Positions 26,182 to 36,973 of a stretch of DNA of 64,000 nucleotides are shown piece by piece. This DNA comes from Antitrichia curtipendula (lineage: Eukaryota > Streptophyta > Bryopsida > Hypnales > Leucodontaceae), in the NCBI GenBank assembly GCA_951230915.1, contig OX579638.1, positions 28,786,696-28,850,695 of the forward strand. Direction: 5' to 3'. The position numbers and the translations under genes are program-made. The notes under the pieces were generated by a model. It was not told the DNA's origin. It ran no database searches and worked only from the letters and a program-made list of their open reading frames with translations. Numbering within the stretch: position 1 is the first letter of the stretch; each line of letters opens with the position of its first letter.

Positions 26182-27134
26182 TTAACCCCTAAAGGTTAGA
26201 GACTATGTTTTTACCAAAATCACTCCGAAACTGCTATTTCTAATATAAGTACCAAATTTTACAAAAAAAAATATTTTTTGGAAAAATGTAACCACAGTAT
26301 CTTGTATTAAGCTAGTTTGAGAAGTTGTGAAAAAAATTCCAGAAATTTCCACCTTGTGGATTGCAAAATTCCAGAAATTTCCACCTTGTGGATTTGCAAG
26401 TTGCAAATCCTTTTTTTGTCCCTGCGAAAATCCAGACAGTTGCACTTCACAAGGTCACATTTGTATGAAAAAATGTCCAAAATGGTGGTACTCTTTGGAT
26501 TCATTCTTCAAGGCAAGTTTTCTACATGCTTAAAAAATTTCAGATCATTTGGATTTGTAAAAGATATAGAAAAATAATAGTAAGTAGAAAGAGGTAGAGA
26601 ATGTTCAAAACACTAAACTGTTAAGAATTTAAATATGGAATTAAAAATGCCAATCCAACAGTTGTAATGTTGTAATAAAAAATCTACACCCAGTTTATTT
26701 ATTTATTTTTTAAACATTGAAAATTGAGTTAAATAAAGGACTTCAAATTTTATCTTAAAGTAGGGATTCTATAACTATCCTCAAACTAAAATTCTTTATT
26801 ACTTTCATTTCATTAATCAAAATGGAATGATTCAAAGCTTTCCACATAGAAATAAATCTAAAGAACCAATTTCAAATTTTTATTTTAAAAAAAGCGATTT
26901 TTAAAGAAGTTTTTTTAGTTGCTTAGGCTGCCTATTAACCAATGAAAATGACATATCATGCAATAACTTTTTAACCTTGTAGTCAAAACTTATGAAAATT
27001 GTTGGGCCTTAAAGTTACTCCTTGGGCACATCTTGTGTGAAAATTTCAAAGAAAGTAAATAAAAATTATGGTCATAGTGAGCTGCCCAAATTGCTATGTT
27101 GTCAAAAAATGGTGTTTGGTCCTTTAGGGGTTAA
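26182..27134 (+). mobile_element. TTAA element family A, full-length copy (A2)
   Basis: It runs from TTAACCCCTAAAGGTTAG to CCTTTAGGGGTTAA, flanked by TTAA, 953 bp. It matches A3 (955 bp) throughout. A tandem 35-bp duplication of TTCCAGAAATTTCCACCTTG is seen at 26335-26390. No intact protein; the frames 26317-26577 are shared family sequence. Confidence 0.85.
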
Positions 27135-28597
27135 CTATGACCAGTTGAGCTCCTACTAATCCTAATTTATTTATCCCACATGGGTTGTTTTGCCTACTAT
27201 TATCCCACTAGTATAAAAAGCTTGTCTTTTCATCTCTTCACTCTCACAATAAGTGACTTTTGAAGCTATATGACATAGTTGCCGAATATGTTTGATATTT
27301 TAGATTTAGTCTCGGATTTAATGCCAATTTTTTCAAAAATTAGTGTTGAAGCTTAATGATTGGTAGAAACATAATAGCATAGAATACCTAGGCCATTATC
27401 CCTCCAATCATCAACATTCTTGAGAAGCATTCATAAGCTATTTAAGAAAAATCCAATGATTTAAGTGGAAACTTTTGGAATTGGTGAAGAGAGATTCTTT
27501 GCAACACATCTCCATGCATCCATCCACATAACTCCTAGTTGATTTTCCTACCTTTAGTACCGGTCAACCTACCCTCTTAGACATCTAATTGTTGGATTGG
27601 GCCAAGAACATTGTGCCCATTACGTTTGTTTTCAAACTCATTGGTACCTGTAGGTCACCAAGGAATTCAAGCACAACAAGATGTTCAAAATAAAGAGGTT
27701 TCAATTGCCTTTGATCTAGTTTTCTACCTCACCAACTACAAGGACAAGGGTCAAATATACATCCATTTGATTGTCGACTTGTAGAGCCCACTAAATGAAT
27801 GTCTTCTCAACATGCACAATATCTATGTCACCTTCTCTCAACTCCAATCCTTCACCAACCTTGTCGGGTGGAAGTACACTAATAGGAGCCAACTTGGACG
27901 TAATACCTTTTTTTTTTAAGAATCTTCATTCTAACTCTTGAATATAAGTTGAAATATAAAAAAAAATTGAAGAGCATTGTCTCTTAGTTATGGCTACATG
28001 ATATAATGTAAAACAAAATTAATTATGTTAAATTTCTAAACATCAAAAGGGCTAAAATGTAGTTGTAACCACTGCATAATTCTGCTTAATTGGATTCAAT
28101 AAAGATCCATTATAGATGATTTAAAGATTATTTTAGATGAATAAACAACAATTTTTGGTAGAGTATTGCAATAAGAACCCATTACAAATGACTTAAAGAC
28201 TATTTTAGATGAATAAGCGACAATTGTTTGGTGGAATATTCCATTAAGGACCTCTATAAGCACCTCAATAACGTCTACAAGTGGCTCCTATTAGCGTACT
28301 TCCACCCTGTCATCCTTCAGGACATCATGTACCAAGCTATGAATTGTTGCAATTTCAAGAAGGGTTGTGCGGAATACATGCCAACTCCCAATCTTACTTG
28401 ATAGTCCACAACATATGCCCTTCGATTGGTTCAATGAAGCACCAGAGTTGACGAGCGAGGAATCAATGAATAATTTGACATAAAAACAATGCAAGACTCT
28501 ACCAAGAAAAAATCCTCTTTCATGTCCTCCCAGTGTTCCTTTGAAGGTAAAATAAGAATACAATTGTACCATCTACCATAGCTTGGAGACCTTAGCA
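27135..28597 (+). pseudogene. Degenerate coding-like sequence flanking the 19.5-kb element
   Basis: Plus-strand fragments such as DLVFYLTNYKDKGQIYIHL (27713 onwards) and ILQDIMYQAMNCCNFKKGC (28311 onwards) look protein-coding but are interrupted by stops and by a MITE. Related degenerate coding-like sequence resumes right of the large element (48145-48800). I cannot name the family; a retroelement gag-like remnant is one option. Confidence 0.35.
27866..28307. mobile_element. Foldback MITE with ~29-40 bp terminal inverted repeats
   Basis: The left end GGGTGGAAGTACACTAATAG is repeated inverted at 28279-28307 with one change, followed by imperfect pairing further in. TGTC flanks both sides (27862-27865, 28308-28311). 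Taking it out joins two coding-like fragments in a plausible frame. Inside, a ~80-bp direct duplication holds TTAAAGAYTATTTTAGATGA twice. Confidence 0.7.
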
Positions 28598-28630
28598 TTA
28601 AAACACCGAATTAGACATTCTTGCACTTGG
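28598..28630 (+). repeat. Left terminal inverted repeat of the large element
   Basis: Inverted copy of 48112-48144 with one mismatch. Its inner end TTGCACTTGG recurs directly at 28642-28651, which suggests tandem protein-binding sites. Confidence 0.85.
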
Positions 28631-28912
28631 GGGGCGCGACATTGCACTTGGCTAGTACGGCATCAAAAATGGACAATCTCAAATGTTGTGGGGGGGAGCG
28701 ATTATTGCAAACATCATTTGCTCTTAGTAGGAGAAATTGCTTGGTGAAAAGTTGTCAAACACTCCATTTTTTATAATTACTTCATAAAAACCTTACACAT
28801 TTTTCACTCCACACTACTTTTAAGACTTATTAGTCTACGCTTCACACTCAAGTACTTCTACATACCTACAACTACAAGTACGTCGAACAACAATGTATAA
28901 TATCATATCTCA

Positions 28913-30664
28913 CTAGTACCTATTCAAATCATTCTGCAGACGTTCGTCATCTAGGTTCTCCATCTGCATTGCCATGTACTCGAGAAGATGTGCTTTAGCC
29001 TCTACTGGAATGATCACTGTCTCCTCTGTATTCACGCCATACATTGTAATCCTGGAATCTATAACATGACCACTTCTCCCTTGACGAGGGACATCCGTCC
29101 ATGAATATATAGCGGCTTCCTTCTCGGTCCAGCCCAACATCTCACCAGACGGTTCCCACGTTGACTCCATACAGTTCGTGTACCTCACTCGGTTACTACC
29201 CGCTTCATCATGTGCTCCAGGTCTCATAGTAGGCCAATACCACAGGACCTTCATCTTCGAGGCCCACGTCCCTTGACCGAATTTGAGCACCTTCCCTAAA
29301 AAAAAAAGGACTCCTCCTCTTACTTCCGCTAGTTCTACGGTAAGGGCTATGTACTGCCCTACAACAACGTCATTCTCTGGATTGAATGGAGGAAACGGAT
29401 CTTCCTCTGCATCTTGTCGTACCTCTGGTACAACTACATTCCTTCTGCCTCGAATCCTTCCCGCAGTCACTCTTCGTGATGTTGCTTGTACAGGTCTATC
29501 TCTGCGAGGTCCGAAATACCCCCTCCTCTCAGGATTTGGCATTGTCGCCATAATCCTGTCAACGACTGCACTCTCCGTCGTATTCCCATCCTCATCATCA
29601 ACTGCACTTGGAATTGTACCTCCTTCCACGTCAGGAACAATTCCATCATCCCTGTTCTGGTTCAAAACATCGCTGGGCCAAAATGGTAAATCACGGACAC
29701 CTTCCCTATTTCTTTGTGGAAATTCCTCCAAATACTCCTTGAACTGTTCTATTTCGTCCACCACTTCCATGTTCCTGATCGGGTTCAAGCCTCTGTCTAT
29801 CATCTTCTTCTTGTATGCAATGAACTCGTCCAATGCTTTCAATTCCCTCTGATCAGCTGCAAACATCTCCGCGAGGTCCGGTTTCTCCGCTACGCTAGGC
29901 AATGAGTTCAAACACAAATGCCCTCTCGCTGGGCCCCACTCATCAGTGCAAAAATGCTTGTGTTGCACACGGACCAATCCATTCTCCACGTAAAACCTCA
30001 TATGATGTGGAAATGTGATGCCCGTCAGTGATTCCCCTCCTCGTAGTAAATGGGGTGTGATAAATGCCTTCCAGTCGCGAACGTGCTCAAGCTTGCGAGC
30101 ACTTACAAAGGCCTCCGTGTACGACGTTCCCTTCTCCACCAGCTGCAACATCTCTGTCAAAGTGTCTATGTCTCTCCTCTTCAGTACATTCGAAATCACA
30201 CTGAACCTCTGATCGATGTCCTCATGTGTGTGGCCCACTATCAAAAAACAAAGATGCACTTCCTTGAAGAAACCAAGCCCCACTAGTGCACCACACATGG
30301 CAAACATGTAAGCGTTCTTGTTCTCCCTCGTAGTGTTATCCGCTTGAATCCTCAATGTCGGTGGCAATGATCCCTTCCTTCGCTTCACGTCGCATATGAC
30401 GTTCATCACCGACGTTACGACTTGATTGCTATCATGCTTGTGGTGAGCATCTATCCACACGTCCGCATACAGGCCGATACCATGTACAAGTACACCACAC
30501 AAATGAGTCTTCACAAACCGAGATTCGATGTTCTTCACGGTCTGCCTCATCTTCGGTATCATGGTCGTATTCTGATCCATACCGTCAACAATCAAACACA
30601 TAAAAAAATCCGGAGTGATCATCGCGGACCTCTTGAACAACCAATAATCTCGCCTCTCTTCCAT
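28913..30664 (-). CDS. DDE-like recombinase core (DUF7869-like), C-terminal part of broken gene
   Basis: The 583-residue frame starts at MEERRDYW and ends with TAG. Near the N-terminus is IVDGMDQNTT (Asp27, Asp30), then IQADNTTRENKN (Asp109), then FLIVGHTHEDIDQRFS (Glu148, Asp149, Asp151). The D-82-D-38-E spacing fits an RNase H-fold DDE recombinase, and the motifs match the family I know as DUF7869 from plants and animals. The C-terminal third (from about 330) has a disordered Arg-rich linker and a Trp-rich domain (VLWYWPTMRPGAHDE). Frame and content run straight on from 30671-32116: a lone TGA at 30671-30673 separates them. So this is most likely the second half of a ~1066-residue protein. 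The actual start, if translated alone, is uncertain. The large antisense frame 29283-29852 is a shadow. Confidence 0.75.
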   Translation of the reverse strand: MEERRDYWLFKRSAMITPDFFMCLIVDGMDQNTTMIPKMRQTVKNIESRFVKTHLCGVLVHGIGLYADVWIDAHHKHDSNQVVTSVMNVICDVKRRKGSLPPTLRIQADNTTRENKNAYMFAMCGALVGLGFFKEVHLCFLIVGHTHEDIDQRFSVISNVLKRRDIDTLTEMLQLVEKGTSYTEAFVSARKLEHVRDWKAFITPHLLRGGESLTGITFPHHMRFYVENGLVRVQHKHFCTDEWGPARGHLCLNSLPSVAEKPDLAEMFAADQRELKALDEFIAYKKKMIDRGLNPIRNMEVVDEIEQFKEYLEEFPQRNREGVRDLPFWPSDVLNQNRDDGIVPDVEGGTIPSAVDDEDGNTTESAVVDRIMATMPNPERRGYFGPRRDRPVQATSRRVTAGRIRGRRNVVVPEVRQDAEEDPFPPFNPENDVVVGQYIALTVELAEVRGGVLFFLGKVLKFGQGTWASKMKVLWYWPTMRPGAHDEAGSNRVRYTNCMESTWEPSGEMLGWTEKEAAIYSWTDVPRQGRSGHVIDSRITMYGVNTEETVIIPVEAKAHLLEYMAMQMENLDDERLQNDLNRY

Positions 30665-30670
30665 TTGAAA

Positions 30671-30673
30671 TCA
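30671..30673 (-). other. Single in-frame TGA joining the two halves
   Basis: Context on the minus strand is CTGCACATT-TGA-TTTCAAATGG. Both sides keep the same frame with no other stop across 3.2 kb. It could derive from CGA by loss of a methylated C. The known CUAG readthrough context is absent, so recoding is unlikely. Confidence 0.7.
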
Positions 30674-32116
30674 AATGTGCAGCACGTACAGCTCTTTTAT
30701 CTTCACCTTTGCGACTGCATTTGTCGTAGATTCCATCCCACACTTATACTCCCAACAATGATAACACTTCGAAAACCGAGAAAAAGGTGGAATTTGCACA
30801 TGCGGAAATTCCTTCCGCCAAAGCCGACGAAACGAAGACATTGACAACTCCGACCCGTCCACTAGTTTCTTCACTTCTTCGTTCACATACTGAAAAACAT
30901 CCAACTTGCTAGTATTCATTGGCAACAAAATCAACGAGAGAACCGCACTGTCCATTTTCCTGCGAATCGATCGATGGGGCTGTTGACAACCGGCTTCATT
31001 GAAAAAAACGTTGAGGCTTTCTCTAGCTGCAGACATTTTTGCACTTTCCTTGTGCTGACACCTGTTTCCATGAACGGCTGCCACTCTGCCATATACAGCA
31101 TGTGCTGTCTTCAATTGCTTCAAACGCCTTTGAGAATAACCCAACGCAGCGGCGTAGCATGCATTGCACACGACCCTACCATCTAGTTTTGTCACGTACT
31201 TGTCTCTTGTAGGACCCTCCGTGCGAGTGTAAAAGGCATTAAGCATTTGCATTATCCAAGTAGTACGTTCTTCGTACTTCTGTCCCCAAGCCATATATCG
31301 TTGGTCCAATACATACTTCGCATCTACATCACGCAAACAATTGCGTTTACATGCTCCCCTTTCCTTCGCACACATAACACTGTCTAGAGTAATTTTCTGA
31401 CTAGCAGACTCTCCCCTCTCCCGTGGACTTCTCACCCTTGCCCTTCGATTTGCCATTGAATATCGCCTCCTTAGTGTAAGCTCAGGTAGTCCTTCTACTC
31501 TTGTGAAATCCGGAGTGCTACCTTCAGAGCCTAACGTCACAGGATAACTTCTTTCTTCTGTGTTTCTTCCACCTTGACTTGGTGGCGTGCATTCGGAAGT
31601 GCTTGGGTTCTCTTCTACGTCATGAAAATCAAACTGTGGTGCTGAAATTGGAGGAAACGATGAATTCTGCCCCCCCATCGAATTTGTTGCTGTCGTTCTC
31701 ACCTCGTATGGACGTGCAGAACGAACGGAAGCACGACGCCATCGTATAATTTTATCTACACAATCTCCCATAGTCTTCCCTACCAACTCACCAACCCATT
31801 CTGTTTCCTGTACAGCATGTGTGACACGAACCGCAATCTCAAAAGGACGTAATTTCTCTCGATGGAGTTCATCACCGCATGCAAAATTTGTATCCACCAC
31901 GCCCACCCCCACAACTTGACTTTCGTCTCCAAGAAGTTGAACCATGCCATTGATAGATTGAAAATCTCCATGCGCAGGTGTATGACCTTGTTCTTCGAAT
32001 AGTCTTCCTCGTACCACACGCGCCAATCTGTCCCCTACGCTCCTTCGTTCAGTAGCAACCACTGTTGTCGCTACCGCATTGAATACCACTGGACTTCCAA
32101 ATGCTTCTGCTGCCAT
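30671..32116 (-). CDS. N-terminal, Cys-rich half of the recombinase-like protein
   Basis: 481 residues from ATG 32116-32114 to an in-frame TGA. Residues 1-130 form one globular block; 130-240 are low-complexity. A Cys cluster follows (C249, C256, C260, then VVCNACYAAALGYSQRRL at 315-332, C353, C377), like the zinc-binding N-terminal part of DUF7869-bearing proteins I recall. The last stretch, FSRFSKCYHCWEYKCG (447-460), adds CxxCx4C and leads into the DDE core after the stop. The natural reading is one gene with a nonsense mutation. Upstream on the same strand, 32416-32126 holds a coding-like stretch ending HFFIVSFVNENTERIVVWED, which may be a lost 5' exon but is separated by two stops. Confidence 0.7.
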   Translation of the reverse strand: MAAEAFGSPVVFNAVATTVVATERRSVGDRLARVVRGRLFEEQGHTPAHGDFQSINGMVQLLGDESQVVGVGVVDTNFACGDELHREKLRPFEIAVRVTHAVQETEWVGELVGKTMGDCVDKIIRWRRASVRSARPYEVRTTATNSMGGQNSSFPPISAPQFDFHDVEENPSTSECTPPSQGGRNTEERSYPVTLGSEGSTPDFTRVEGLPELTLRRRYSMANRRARVRSPRERGESASQKITLDSVMCAKERGACKRNCLRDVDAKYVLDQRYMAWGQKYEERTTWIMQMLNAFYTRTEGPTRDKYVTKLDGRVVCNACYAAALGYSQRRLKQLKTAHAVYGRVAAVHGNRCQHKESAKMSAARESLNVFFNEAGCQQPHRSIRRKMDSAVLSLILLPMNTSKLDVFQYVNEEVKKLVDGSELSMSSFRRLWRKEFPHVQIPPFSRFSKCYHCWEYKCGMESTTNAVAKVKIKELYVLHI

Positions 32117-34423
32117 TTCTCAATTTCACGCTTGATACATAATAGTCATGTATTTCGTGAAGAGCTTTTGTGATTCACTATCTTCCCAAACCACTATCCT
32201 CTCTGTATTTTCATTCACAAAAGACACAATAAAAAAGTGGTTTTCCACAGTTTCCAAATGACAACGACCCCCCCCCCGACCTAGACTACTTTTCAAGACC
32301 TCATACAAAAGACTACAAAAAAGAATCCAATGATTTTGTTTCTTTTTTTCCTTCATTTGCTTTACCAAAGTTTTGTAGATGTACTTGTCCATCATATTGA
32401 AGCACACATTGCACACTCTTTATACAACTCCCACTTAATGAATTCTTATTAACCTAACTATTTTTAATGTCCATTTCGTTGAACTGCGTAACACAAACAC
32501 ACTACGTATAAAGGACTACATTACTTTTTTTCTATATCAGTTATTGATATAGTTTTTTAAATACACAGTTTCTATACTAATATGCTTGTATTTTTAACTA
32601 CAAACATCATACAATTTCATTTGAATCCCTATACATTGGCCACTTCATTGTAAACATGCAAACAACACCATCCCATTACAACTTCTGGTACATGCGTAAT
32701 CAAATTGATAACATTAATAACATTCGTCATGCTCTCATTCTTTCGGAAGCTTCTCTTATGAAAGTTCAAACCCCACAGACTACATATCTAAATTGCTAAT
32801 TTGTGAATGCCATATGCCTCTCATAAGAATCATGGACTGTACACATAATTTAAAGAAACGCCACTGATAAAATACTGAAAGATGAATTCGCACTTTCCAT
32901 TCTACATGTTTTACGTTTTTTCACACCAGTGTCAATTAAATTTACTTCTTCAATCCAAAAAGCATAAAATAAACCCTTCAAAATATTTTAAAACATGAAC
33001 ATCCTCTTTGGACTTCTTTAGTTCTATCTGTGCATGAATACTGTGAAATGAAAGGTACTCATTCTATTCTATGTATATAGCTTTTTATATTGTCCTTCCT
33101 ATTAATATTGCTAATTTCATAGGTATTTTTTGGGTACTACAGTCATACCGCACAATCACAAATTTGTTCTAAGTATTCCAATTTTTTCAAAACACATGCA
33201 AAAAAGACTACCCACTTACACATACATAAACCTTTGATTTCACAATAATTCATAGAAGAAGCAATACGTACTATTACCACAACAAAAGTATGCAAGAACA
33301 GCATATGAAGTTCTCTTGTACAGTCCATTTCCAAAACCTTTAATAAAAAAATTGCAATTTTTTTCCTTTCATAATGCAAAATTATTTTTGTTTTCAACTT
33401 TTTTTTAATACATTTAAAAAGCTTTGAATGTTTGCATCTCATTCTTTCACACTACACAAATTGCATATTTAATGAATAATGTTGAAGACTTCAACCTACA
33501 ATAAACAAAGAAATTTCAATAGAACACACTTTTTACAATCCTCTTAAATTACTCCCTCCATCCAAATACTCTATTCATTTTTGTCTACATTTTTTGTTTA
33601 TAATAATGTCCGCATTTCACTCCGTAACATTGTCAACAGGTGAGATTAGTTTACATATTGCTATTTGGAATACAAAAAACCATTTTTAGTAATAGTTCCT
33701 CTACCTTCCATGCAACCATTAATTACATGACAAACAAAATGACTATACAGATCAGTTCACTGTTCATTCATTAATTTCTTATATCTTTGAGTTCTTCCTA
33801 GTTTAAGGAGGTGAGATTTTGGAAAGGCAGATTCAAGAATTGCACATGGTCTATGGCATATACTAAATGCATAAAAAAAGGAAACTTCATACTCAAAAAT
33901 GAATTGACCAATGCTAGTCTTCTAAAATGCCAAAGAAAAACTAACTCTCAATATTGTAAAACTACAATTCAAATAAGTTGTCATACAGTTTTAATGAATG
34001 ATAGAAAAACAATGAATTCAAATTATAGCGGAAAATTGGTTTCTAAAATGTATTATGTGACGTAATCAAGACATTCTGTCAAACATAATGATCATTTTTA
34101 AATAGAAGAGGTAATAGAGTAGATGTACTTTAAGAATTTAGTGGTTAAAAAATATTTCGTTCCAATGCAGGGATTATTATTGATGTCATTAGACTTCATA
34201 GGGGTTTGTAAGGTAAGAGGTTCTGAAATGGATCGGGTTCTAAAACCAATCAAGCTCTATATGTACATTTTGCACTTCCCGATGTACAAGCAGCGTGTAT
34301 TTAAGGAAGTGGTCAGCTTTAGAGATTTTAGAAATGCACTTTTCTGCAACTTAAGAAATTCATAACTAATTCCACAAAGATTCAAAAAATATGAAACAAC
34401 TTGGGTTAGATGCCAATATTTAC
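32117..34423. other. Upstream region of the recombinase gene inside the large element
   Basis: AT-rich, without a supported gene apart from the coding-like remnant at 32126-32416 (minus). A C9 run lies at 32270-32278. A segment near 34350-34400 resembles 36165-36220, suggesting an internal duplication around the inserted elements. Confidence 0.3.
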
Positions 34424-34591
34424 CGTACTGGTGTGAATAGTGGCTCCAGCTGTCATCCCAATTGTTTGGTAAGCAACCAACTCGATGATAAACCTCTGGA
34501 GAAGCACTGCCAAAGCAAACGTCACTTCTAGCATAGCAAATTAGTCACCCACACAATTGCGAGGCCCCACAATGCATGGAATATACCTACA
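34424..34591 (-). pseudogene. CYP97C: CYP97C-type cytochrome P450 exon fragment
   Basis: The minus strand encodes YIPCIVGPRNCVGD, a stop (TAA, 34543-34541), FAMLEVTFALAVLLQRFIIE, then IGMTAGATIHTS. This is the haem-binding loop (PRxCxGD, Cys ligand present) plus the C-terminal end of a P450. The tail 'ELVxxQTIxMTxGATIHT' is characteristic, as I recall, of CYP97C1/LUT1, the carotenoid epsilon-ring hydroxylase of plastids. The stop replaces the Gln seen in GDQFA. Only about 55 codons remain, ending at a GGTAAAT that may be an old splice donor. It lies inside the large element, so it is a captured or invaded host fragment and not functional. Confidence 0.75.
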
Positions 34592-34991
34592 TCCACCACA
34601 CATGATTACATTACAGGTCTTAGTTTCGGTAGTCAACAAGACGTGATCCTTGGGATTAGTAGGTCACAGCAGTCACAGACGGTATTATGAAAGACAGCCA
34701 TCTCATAAATATCATCAATTCTAGAACAACAAATTTAGCCCCAAGAAGCCCATATTCATCCTCATGTTCTTTTTAGCAGTTCTGAGTAGATTTTATAGAG
34801 GTTTTCTATAGTCCAACTACATAGTTATTTTGACCACCACATCATTCATTGTAGTGATGTAAAATTTGGCCACATCCAAATTCTTGATTTTTCAAAATAT
34901 AATCATCCAAAATCGACAAACTGAAACGATGAAACCTAGGTTTTCTATGGGATTAGACACTAAGGAAGGAGGCTGTAAAACAGAGCGGACA

Positions 34992-35944
34992 TCAACCTCT
35001 GAAGGACCAAACATTGTTTTCTGACAACATAGCATTTTTGGACAGCTCCGCACGAATGGAATTTTTATTTTTATTTTTTGAAACTTTCACACAAAATTTG
35101 CCTAAGGAGTAGCTTTAGGGCCCAACATTTTTCATAACATTTGATTCCATGGTTAAAAAGGTATGGTATGATATGTAGTTTTCATTGCTCGGCGGTCAAC
35201 CCGGACAGCAAAAAAAAATTCTTTCAAAATCTTTTCCTAGAGAAATATAAATTTGAAATTGATTCTCTAGATTTATGTGTACAAGGAAAACTTTGAATCA
35301 TTCCACTTTGATTTATGAGATGAAAGTTATGAGGAATTTTAGTTGTGGGTAGTTTGTGGGTAGTTATGGAATCTGTACTCTCAAATAAACTTTAAAGTCC
35401 TTTATTTAACTCAATTTTCATTATTTTAGACCAAAAAAGTATAAACACAAGGTGTAGATTGTTTATTACAACATTACAATCATTTGGATTGGCATTTTTC
35501 AATTACATAATTAAATCCTAAACAATTTAGTGTTTTGAATCATTTTCTACTTCTTTCTACTTACTATTTTTTTCCTATATGTTGTACATTTCCAAATGAT
35601 CTGAAATTTTTCAAAAGCGTTCCTAATTGGCTTTGAATAATGAATCCAGAGAGTTACCACCATTTTTGACATTTCTTCATACAAATGTGACCATGTGAAG
35701 TGCAGCTGTCAGGTTCTTCGCAAAGACAAAAAAAGGGTTTTTGTCACTTCAAATGCTAATATCTTGCAATCTACACAGTGGAAATTTCTGGAATTTTTCC
35801 CACATCTTCTCAAACTACTGTAATACAAGATCCTACGGTCACATGTATCCAAAAATGTTTTTTCCAAAAATTTCGTAATTGTACTAAACATGGCAGTTCG
35901 GGAGCGTTTTTTGTGAAAACATACTCAAAAACCTTTAGAGGTTT
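34992..35944 (-). mobile_element. TTAA element family A, inverted copy (A4) inside the large element
   Basis: Reverse complement of the 26182-27134 type, 953 bp, from TCAACCTCTGAAGGACCAAAC to GAAAACATACTCAAAAACCTTTAGAGG. Both TTAA ends are decayed, so it is older than A2 or A3. Confidence 0.75.
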
Positions 35945-36391
35945 TTGATGGACCCTATAAATGGCCGTGAAATGGACATGGGATGGTTGTGAAATGCACT
36001 AGTACATTCATTGAATGAATCAAGAAAAAAGTCTAATTACTTGCAACTTTGCAAGAGCCAATCGTTCTCTTCGCTTTTCCCATTTTCATTCAGAATTGCA
36101 AGTGAACCGTTTACGAAAGACCTGGGGTCACAAATAGGGACCTATGACCCAACATGTTTGAAAATTCATAAGTAATTCTAAAACGATTGGAAAAATACAA
36201 AACCACTGAGGTTAAATTCGTCATCAATTTCTCTAGGAGCTCGTCAATGAAGACTGAAATGCATAGCACTTTATATGTCACTCTTCTAGTTAGCATGTGC
36301 CAGATTTTCGATGTGCAGTGCTCAGATTTATTGTATCTGTTAGTTCGCCTTCCATTTTAATTTGTACCTTTAAAAGATTGTCTGTGATAAC

Positions 36392-36938
36392 TTAACCCCT
36401 AAGCGCTCAAACGACCATTTTATGGTCGCTGCCCGACTTCGGGCAGATTTTTCGGGCAGAAAAAAACTTTTTTCAATTTTTTATTTTTTTATTTTTTTAA
36501 GAGATTGGATTGTCTTTCAATATTTATATTCAAAACTAAGATCGCTACGGTCAAACAAAAACTATAAGAGAAATAGCACAAAGAGTCTAGTATTGTCTAG
36601 TGTTGAAAAACTTACTATTTGGGGAAAGTGTTGGTGTTTTCATTACTGGATCTTATGCATTTTTTCACAAATCAATAGAAACCACAATTTTGACCAATCA
36701 AAAAAAAATTCAATTGCTAAAGATAGAAATTGTATTTTTGGTGAATTTTTGAAGTTATATCTTCAAAATTCATTTGAAGAGAATCTAAGAATAATTTTAT
36801 AATTTTGACCATACGAATATTTTCTTCTTTTTGTGCTTCACATTATCTATTTTAATGCAAACTTCAAAAAAGTTGTAGAACTTATATTTTATAACACATT
36901 TGTGTTTTGTCCAAACCCCTTGGGCTTTTAGGGGTTAA
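36392..36938 (+). mobile_element. TTAA element family D (547 bp) inside the large element
   Basis: It begins TTAACCCCTAAGCGCTCAAA and ends CCTTGGGCTTTTAGGGGTTAA, with TTAA at both edges. A stem ATGGTCGCTGCCCGACTTCGGGCAG follows the left end in part. The interior differs from families A-C. Non-coding apart from a chance 126-codon frame. Confidence 0.75.
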
Positions 36939-36973
36939 GGAAGTATTTCCTCTTGACTTCCGGGAGCTCGAAT

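Noticed and set aside
26317..26577. Frame conserved between family A copies
   Set aside because: Conserved only because the element is repeated; frames are broken differently in each copy.
29283..29852. 189-codon plus-strand frame
   Set aside because: It lies fully opposite the recombinase-like gene and is Ser/Thr-rich, a shadow.
30671..30673. Programmed readthrough of TGA
   Set aside because: No known readthrough context, and isolated stops also occur in the other decayed genes; simple mutation is more likely.
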